Of a stretch of DNA of 64,000 nt, positions 56,401-64,000 are shown piece by piece. How positions within the stretch are numbered: the first letter of the stretch is position 1; the number at the start of each line of letters is the position of its first letter. The notes under the pieces were generated by a model. It was not told the DNA's origin. It was given only the letters and a program-made list of their open reading frames with translations, and searched no databases. Position numbers and translations under genes: made by a program. The stretch comes from Coniochaeta sp. PMI_546. Lineage: Eukaryota; Ascomycota; Sordariomycetes; Coniochaetales; Coniochaetaceae. The DNA is taken from positions 1-64,000 of the forward strand of contig MU271156.1 in the NCBI GenBank assembly GCA_021432605.1, written 5' to 3'.

Positions 56401-57887
56401 GTACGCTTTTTTGAGGTGAGGGTTATGTGGTCATGGTTGCGAGTGACGGCATATCGGGCATGTGGTGGGATGCGGGTAGGTGGCCGGTTGTACACCAACC
56501 ACTACACCACTACGATTGCCCTGTATACGACATTTAGGATAAGGGGTGTAGGATGTAGGTACGCTGGAGTGGTGTGATAAAAGTCACACGAATGCCGGAC
56601 GCAAAGCTGGAGGCATATGCGGAGTTACGGTGTATTTTTTGGTAAACCACCCTCCTCTCTTTGGGACAGACATGGAGAGAAAGTTAATATGTACCTTGAT
56701 ACCTCTTGTATAATACAAACAATTTTAGTTGTACAGTCAGTTGGTCTTCCTTGCCGCCACTGTGATATGCAGTAAACACAGAGAGGGCTGTCCCAAGAAG
56801 AGCGAGATCCTGGTCGGTGATTGACGCCGGGCAGCGCTAATCGGCAGCGAGAAGGACAGAATACTGTCGAATAACTGGCCGGAGTCAAGGTAGAGGATGA
56901 CCACTCAGGCGACGAGGTCACACCTAGCAGTTATATTGAGCCGGGTGAGCAGGGAGGGGTGCTCTGTTTCAGGTGAGGTGTGTTGCAGCTGGTTCGCATG
57001 AGGGCTTGCAGGGTAGTCAGGCGCTTCTTTCCAAACGTCAACGTGTGTGTCTAGAGGTCCATCACGACTCTAGGGGCTGGATAACGGGCTGCTAAAGTAG
57101 TTCGCAGTACCTTATTAGACTCAAGACTTAGCCAGGGGTGGGAGTGGAGGGGAGAGAATTGGGCGTCGGGCGATTATTCTTTAAATGGAACCGAACTGCA
57201 TCATCGCTGTTAAATAAATATACCTACCTTATATAATTAATGGTGGTACCTAATGGTGATGCTCGTCATCTCGGTTTCTGATTAAGAGTCTTCTATAGCA
57301 GCTTCAATTGCGCCGCGACATTCCGACCCAAGAAAACATTCTACTTTGCGACAGGACACTACTTTTCTTGTATTCTGTTCTGTTCTATGCTTGTCTTCTT
57401 TCTTGTCTTCTTTCTTCAGTTACTGTAATTACAACCAGACAAATGCCTTACATCATCATCATCATCCCGCCCGTGTCGCGATCCACGTCTTCCAGACAGA
57501 CCAGACAGAAATAGATCCAAAGACAAGAACAACCCGGACAAGTGCTTATTATTTTCGCATTCACCCCCAACGACAAGAGGCAAAAAACCCATCACTTAAT
57601 TTAACTTGCGCATCGGTCTAGAACCACCTTGCCTCGCCTCCTCTTCTTCCTCCTCCTCCACCACACGCAGAATCGCCTCCGCCCCAACTTCCAAGACGGC
57701 AGCTCGACATCTGAGACACTCATTAAAGCTCCGAGGCGGGTCACAACCTTCGGCCCGTCTTCTGACTGCTTCATCCTCGACCTCTACCTCAACCTCTATC
57801 TCTGCCTCTACCTCTACCTTTTCGTCTCAGTCTCGAGTCTACAACACCTTGTACAACACGCCTCACCACCCTCCAAAACTCGCCGTC
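56401..57887. other. Intergenic region before the tyrosine phosphatase gene
   Basis: No gene is supported. GGTACCTAATGG near 57,245 is a partial copy of the recurring motif. From about 57,600 the sequence is CT-rich, including CTCTAC-type repeats near 57,780-57,825. It stays open in the phosphatase frame but contains no ATG, so it is read as leader. Confidence 0.5.
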
Positions 57888-59958
57888 ATGGAGAAACACA
57901 TCCAGCGCTTCCGCCGCAGCAAGAAGGACCACTCCACACCCGTAGTCCTCCAACCGCCCACCTCCAACGTTACCTCCTCCGCCTCCTCCTCCTCCCCTCA
58001 CACCTCCACAACCACCTCAACCTCTACGAGACCCGCCGCACCCCCCGGCACGCCCCCGAGCAACACCCTCTCCCTCCCCGTCTCCTCCAAACCCCCGCGC
58101 AAGCTCTCCCCCTTCCGCGGCTTCCACCTGCGGCCCAGCCACAAGCGCGCCCGCGACTCCCCTCCCGCCAGCCTACCGCACAGCCCCACCGCCTCCCTCG
58201 AGCGGCCCCGGACCGCGCACGCCTACACCGCTCCCGATGGCGGCGACTCTCTGGGAACCATGGACGGGGCGGGTGACGAGGGCCAGAGGAGGAAGAAGAG
58301 GGTCAAGATGCCGCGCTTCTTGGAGCTCAGCGACAAAGGTACGTTTTCTGCCCTGTTTTTTTTTTTAACACACCGTTCTCTCTACCAAGATCTAGCATGT
58401 CTGTACATATCTGGCAAAATTTGAAAAAAAGAGGGACAGGAAACAGCACAAAGCGAGCTAACATTTACGGTTACCCCAAAAAACAGAGATCCTGGAGAAA
58501 TTCTCCGACCTGGTCTGGCAGGAGCGCAACCGCCTCGCCCTGAGCAGCACGAACCCGAGCCCCTCCTACCGGTGGGCCAGGGTCACCGGTCCGCATCTAA
58601 GAGTCCTGGACAGGTACATCAACATCCAGCCGTGGCAGAACAACCGGGTGCGACTGAAGGTCCCCGAGGGAGGGGTGGATTACATCAATGCCAGCCCTAT
58701 TGTGCTGTATCCTACCAAGAAGATGAGGAAGAAGAAGAACAAGAACAAGATGGGTGGTACAATCGCAGGGGGGAAAGAGAATGGGCAGGGACAGGAAGAG
58801 GAAGAGGACGAGGAGGAGGAAGAGGTGCACAGGTACATCGCCATGCAGGGGCCCAAACAGAGCAGCCAGGACCACGTGTGGCGCATGGTGGTCGAGCAGC
58901 TCGAGAGCCCCGGGGTCATCGTCATGCTGACCGAGACGCACGAGGCCGGGCAGGAGAAGTGCTGGCCGTATTTCCCAAGGGAAAAAGGTGAAACCATGGA
59001 GATCAACCCGGGGGACGAGTTTGGGGACGGGTTCAGCGGGACCGTGACGTGCGAGGGGCTCGAGGACACCCCGGCCGGGGACGCCATTGAGCTGAGGAGG
59101 CTGGTCGTCCGGGTCCGGAGGAGGCGGGGGGGAGGTAGGGAGAATGGGCTGGCGACGACGACCACCACCCCGGAGCGGGAGAGGAAGGGGCTGGATATGG
59201 AGAGGTCGGTGTCCGGGGTTGGCGACGAGGAGCTGGATAAGATGAAGAGCCCGACTGCCGATATCCGGGAGGGGATCAGCCAGCTTCCCTCTTTCGGCCG
59301 GGCCGAGGCGACGGACGGGGAGGCGGCGATGCCGGTTGACGATGAGGAGGAGGAGGTGGTGGACGAGAGGGTGGTGTATCACTTCCTCTACAAGAAGTGG
59401 CCTGACTTCGGCGTCCCTGCGCTGGAGGACCTGGAGTCCTTCTTCACGCTCATGCGACTGAGCAGGGAGAAGAACGCGAGCCCGTCGAATCCGAGGATAG
59501 TCCACTGCTCTGCCGGGGTGGGGAGGAGCGGCACGTTTATCGCGCTGGAGCACCTGATGAGGGAGCTTGATGCCGGGGTGCTGGAGGACTGGGACGAGGA
59601 GGGCGATGCGAAGAAGGCAGAGGCCGAGAGGGACGGGGAGGTGCTTCCTGATGCGGACGGGCAACTGGGAGATGGGAATGGGGTAGGGTTGGAGACTGGG
59701 CATGGACAAGGGGTGGACGAGCATGAGGAGAGCGGTGTCGATGTGAATGAGGGCGAGGACCTGATCTTCAACACGGTCAATGCGCTCAGGGAGCAGAGGA
59801 GGACCATGGTGCAGGCCGACGCGCAGTACTTGTTTATCTATCAGGTTCTGAGGAAGTTGTGGATGGAGAAGTACGGCGGAGGGATGGCGGCGAGCGGGCG
59901 GGAGGGGAGCGGTGAGCCGGCTGCGAAGCGGTTGGAGTTTGATCCTTTTGTTGGATGA
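57888..59958 (+). CDS. Protein tyrosine phosphatase (classical PTP domain)
   Basis: This enzyme removes phosphate from tyrosine residues and probably acts on MAP kinase or related signalling. Exons are 57888-58338 and 58487-59958, with a 148-base intron (GTACGT, branch GCTAAC, acceptor AACAG), giving 640 residues. The N-terminal 140 residues are Ser/Pro-rich and disordered. The PTP core shows DYINASPIVL, MQGPKQSSQDHVWRMV, VIVMLTETHEAGQEKCWPYF, the WPDFGVP loop and the signature VHCSAGVGRSGTF, with nucleophile Cys491 and Arg497. Two long inserts are unusual: an acidic Glu run after DYINAS, and about 100 residues of low complexity before the WPD loop. A third acidic insert follows the signature. 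It resembles fungal Pyp/Ptp1-like enzymes. The start is the first ATG in a frame open far upstream. Confidence 0.9.
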
Positions 59959-62900
59959 GAGGGATGATGAGAGAGAGGGAGACGAGAAAGGGTTGTGAAC
60001 TGGGAGGTCTAGCGTTGATTTTTGTCAAGCATGGGACGGACACGGAAAGCTAGGAGGCATCATCGCGATGGCATGGCTGCAAGACAGCTCGTGCTGAACG
60101 GATCAAGGGCACAGGATATGTCCTTGTGTACCATTTACTGGTATTGCGGGTGTTTTCACTATGAAACGATAGGGTGCATTTCTCCATTTGAGGTCATCAA
60201 CGCGAGGTCTCTAGGCAGGAGACGGGGCTTGGACCGAGGGACACCTAAGTGACAGTTCTGCGAGACCAGAGATGAACTACTGTATACTACTAGTGTCATG
60301 GAACACACACGACTTAAGTCTAGATGGTAGGAGGAATTGACACCAGAAGGTTACGACCAGGCGTCAACCATTGCATGATTCCCAAGTCTCGACTTCATTG
60401 GAATCCCACGTGGATTTGCATTGTTCACCTTTCCCCAACTGTGTTCGGTGACATCAGCGTCGAAGGTCAACCATCACCCAAAAACCTGCAAGCGGAATGA
60501 GGTCGACCAGCTCCCGAGAGCAATTAAGCTTCATCAGAAGGCCTCGTCTTGGGTGGTGCCCAGATTCAGATTGGGGGCGGAAACACCATCCGAAATATTC
60601 TACGATTTACCCCAGACACGTCATAGCTCTGATGTCCCAGAAATATCCCGCCTAGTGTACGCTGCGCTCAGGTGTGACGGTTGCGGTCCGGGGCTTGGGT
60701 TGCCAGGGGGTTCATGTTTAGAGTCTAACGGTTCCAAATGTTACAATGTGACATCAGGCGGGACCCGGGTTCAAGGCAATCGGACCGCCGTGGCTAATAC
60801 ACAGTAGAACGGGAGCAACTTCGGTGTAACCCTTTTATTGCGAGTGTCAAATAGGTCCGTGATGGGTTGGGTGACGGACCGCGATGACATGGGTTCACGA
60901 GTTTCAGCGAGGTTCGTCTGATGTAGGACACAGGCCCATGAGCAGACGGCATATTTGGCAATGCCATGGTCTCAAGTCTTTGGCGTCCAATCCAAGAAGA
61001 GCTCCGTGGGCCTTCCTCTCATCAGACACTGTGGGTGAGCAAAAGCTTCAAGCATTGATGAATAATAAAACACAAGGGGTGAGTACGGATGTCTTAGCCG
61101 TCTGTCAACTTGAACACCAGTGCTACTATAATTGCGTCAAAATTAGGTGCAGATTCCCTGCAACGCGTGGCTGCCATGTGCCAAAGGCTTCAGTTTCGCG
61201 GCCGGTGGTGACACACGGACTGCTGAGTGGTCGTGCAGGGTTGCATTTGACGTTGCTGCTCGCTTTTCAACCGCATGTAGCGCCTCCGTGATGTTAATTC
61301 TGGTTTTATGGCTGTTGGTTTTTGTGTGACGAAGATTACCTTTGCCTCAGAGGTCGTGCGGAGAGGCCTCGGAACCCGGCGTCCTGACCTGATATGGGAA
61401 CGGGGCGTGGGCAGGAATTGTGTGATCGGTGGGCGCAGAGGTCGCAGGCGGTATATATGCACGAGCATCAGACCATCCGGTCCGTAGACTGCAGATAGGG
61501 CCGGATGATGGAGTGGTCGGAGGCGAGGGGTGCAGGTAGGTGATAGCGGTAGCGTTGTGTGCGGCACAGAATGCGTGACAGTAATCGGGAGACACACCGG
61601 TGTAAGCGCGCATCGCTGCCGGCATCATGACACAAGTTCCCCGGTGCCACCATCAAGTTAGTCTCCCGCGCTAGTCAGATGACCCCGTGACATGGGCGTT
61701 CCGAGACAAACGGACATCGATCTACTCTTAGCGGTGAGACAGAGTGATGACAGAAAAAGAAACTCGAGTGAGTGAGCAACCAAGACATCATCTGTCCGTG
61801 CTAGGCAGTTCCCCGGGGATCCCGCTGGCTGGCGATGACTAAATGTAATAAGCCATGTGTGAAGAGTGAAAGCATGAGGATCCGAGACACATGTGATATG
61901 CACGACACCCATACTTTGCAATGTCCGAGAGCAATGATGAACTAGACTAATAACTGAACAAGTCTACACTAGTCCCAGCTTTCGTCGCAAGAGGGAAAAG
62001 GGCTCGAGAATGCGCCGATGATGATGCCCCCCCCCCCCCGGATTTCAAGACGCGCTTACAAGTAGAAGTCTATCTAGGTACCTTGGTACAAAGCTGACAG
62101 AGTTCTGTGTCATTGTCTGACAAAGGTACCTCTCTACCTCTCTGGAGTTGAGAGGTGAGTATACCGGTAGAGGTAAGTATCACAGCTCGTCGGACCTTTT
62201 CCTCCAATTCCTTCTCTCTGACTGAAATAACTCCAAGTGGAAGGTACAGTACTAGGTACCTTGCAGGTTGCCATGGGACTGTGGGAAAATGGGAATTGTA
62301 TAAGTCGGGAAGGCACCACCGCGGCCCTCCTGTCCGTTGCTGCCCTCAGCCGACAGCCCGATATTTTATCGACTGCCAGTAACCGTGAAGGATTCCAGTC
62401 TTCATGATTCCCTTTCCCCCCCCGGATCTTCGCTTTCGTCGTAACTTCAGAGGAGGACAAGGCACGCGGATACTGGCATCACTCAGTTTAAACGCAAAAA
62501 AAAGAAAACGACATCAGCAGTTATCCAGAATAAGGTACTTTACCGTGCTAAGTCAGGTAAGGGAGTGTTGTCTCAAGTCGCCCAACTTGGATATCCAGAC
62601 TGCCAGAGCACTTTGAGCCACGCCGTGGAGCCCCACCATCGCTGCTTTTTGTGAGCTGATCATCCTTGCTTGTTACCGGACCCTGCTGTCATGCTTGCCC
62701 CTACTATGTAGACTACTGTCCTGCTAAGGTACTTACTTACACTTGACAGGCGTGTAGCATACACGTGGCCGACGTGTAGTTCAGTACCACACCCTGCCAC
62801 CACATTACACTACGGACCCGACCTCCCGAGTCGATACAAATCAGGCACAAGCATCTTGAATCTCGACAAGGATCATTTCCAAGGATCTGTCTGTTGGAAG

Positions 62901-63974
62901 CCGAAGCCGAAGCTGGACCGGCCCCTTTTCCTCCATCCCGGCTACACTGACTGTACAGTAGAGTTCGCGAATTGTTCTGGAACTTTGCTTTAAAGGGACG
63001 TCGTGTCTCCCCCCCTCGCGGCTTATAAGTTCAAGGATATCGCCTCCTTACGTACGTGGTCCGGACTGTCGGATTCATCAGCAAGTTTTGGGCGCATCTA
63101 GACCCGTCACTGCTCTTACGTACTGTATTCAGCTGTACTCGACGGCTTATACCTCAAAACAAACATATTGTTCGCCAAGAAATACCGTGGACGAGACAGA
63201 CATCCCAACTTTGATCTTCTCGGCAGCAAAACATTCGACACGAAGGCTTCCCCGCCAATCCACACTCCAACACCCAACATGCTTGTCATGGCACGCGACG
63301 TCTGGGTCTAAGACGCCGCCAAACTTGGGCCAATTCGGGCTCCATATTGACAAAGAGAATCCATCCCGAGTCCCAGTATTCACCTTGGTGCCCCGCCCTG
63401 AGACATTACTACTAGGCATCCTCCATCTTGGGAGCTTTTCTATTCGCAGATCGCAGCCCGTCGCAGCTGAGATCCTAACATTCCCGACAGCTTGGGATTC
63501 AGGAACCATCAGGAATCCACTCCGCTGCCGAACCGAAACCTACCTTGGGCAAAGCCAGCCGTCCAGACCTAGACAGATCACGGCCGATCACTTCTGCGGG
63601 CCGCCGCCCGTACATCTAATCCAAGACCGCCATCGTCCTTTTTTTTTAGCGCTGCTCTGTTTTCTGCTTCACGGCATTGCCCAAGTCTGGCATCGCGCAT
63701 CTGCCTCGTGCATGCTCTGGTCCCGTACTGCTGGGTTTTCAAATCTAGCAAGGACGCCGGTGTTGGCCGAGCAGACCACTGATACTTTGGACAGTTTCAG
63801 AGCCAGTGACACCTTCCTCAGCAGGCATAGGATTCCAGGTTCCTCACCGGCGCATGGCCGGCCAACGCTCAGACCCTGCGGAAACGGTCATTATATCCTT
63901 CGTCGGTGAAGCAGATAGCAGATTGAATTTAAGAGGCATCTGCACTCCTCCTGCAGCACGATAAGATATCAAGC
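59959..63974. other. 4-kb region without a supportable gene
   Basis: Several short frames exist (60,884-61,291 +, 61,190-61,597 -, 63,088-63,909 +) but none shows a domain, splice pattern or convincing start. A run of 13 C bases is at 62,027-62,039. GGTACCT-type motifs cluster at about 62,076, 62,124, 62,254 and 62,727. GCTTATAAG near 63,020 is a possible TATA-like element for the gene starting at 63,975, which would give that gene a leader of several hundred bases. I see no tRNA or rRNA gene here. Confidence 0.5.
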
Positions 63975-64000
63975 ATGACGTCGATTGTAAGTGTTTGTAT
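63975..64000 (+). CDS. Partial gene at the right edge: first coding exon
   Basis: ATG at 63975 begins a frame reading Met-Thr-Ser-Ile and is followed directly by GTAAGT at 63987, a consensus fungal donor. This suggests a very short first coding exon, with the rest beyond the window. No function can be assigned. Confidence 0.35.

Noticed and set aside
63088-63909. 273-codon open frame on the plus strand
   Set aside because: It starts with TTG rather than ATG, has no domain, unusual composition, and lies where the leader or promoter of the edge gene is expected.
1-64000. CRISPR arrays, bacterial operons, rRNA genes
   Set aside because: No spaced direct repeats, no bacterial signals and no rRNA-like sequence seen. 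The DNA is eukaryotic throughout.

Overview
The window is nuclear DNA of a filamentous ascomycete (Pezizomycotina, probably a Sordariomycete). The signs are short introns (about 48-148 bases) with GTANGT-type donors and RCTRAC branch sites, a Neurospora-type nuclear atp9, a DIM-2-type DNA methyltransferase, and an AT-rich block carrying the mark of repeat-induced point mutation (RIP).

Bases 1 to about 9,690 form a repeat island. It is almost empty of CpA/TpG, rich in TpA, and still full of CpG. It holds a decayed Ty3/Gypsy (chromovirus-like) LTR retrotransposon at 924-7704, read on the minus strand, with two 392-base LTRs and a 5-base target duplication. Older unclassified RIP-mutated DNA lies on both sides. 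The first 93 bases are the edge of another LTR of the same family, in the opposite orientation and apparently not mutated.

Bases 9,889 to 30,500 hold a Zn2Cys6 regulator and a short-chain dehydrogenase (+), the DIM-2-like methyltransferase (-), a GT61 glycosyltransferase (-) divergent from a membrane-anchored pepsin-fold protein with degenerate active-site motifs (+), and a mitochondrial helical-repeat protein (-) divergent from a MYST acetyltransferase of the Sas2 type (+). Bases 32,671 to 44,839 hold atp9 (+), an M20 amidohydrolase (+), GPI1 (-), a small two-helix membrane protein (-) whose reading frame touches or overlaps the start of GPI1, MDM35 (-, made of four small exons) and RRP6 (+). 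Bases 46,480 to 59,958 hold tubulin cofactor C (+), MED9 (-), cofactor-independent phosphoglycerate mutase (+), COG3 (-), an RCC1-repeat mitochondrial protein of the FMP25 type (+) and a protein tyrosine phosphatase (+). The last 4 kb have no gene I can support, except the first codons of a gene that runs off the right edge.

Most genes are ordinary housekeeping genes in tail-to-tail or divergent pairs. Three items stand out: the very tight same-strand pair formed by the small membrane protein and GPI1, whose stop and a start codon can share TGATG; the contrast between a clean LTR edge and saturated RIP copies of the same LTR, some 10 kb from a cytosine methyltransferase gene of the class that acts on RIP products; and the pepsin-fold protein with both DTG motifs degraded. 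Exon boundaries below were set by eye from splice signals, reading frame and family resemblance.
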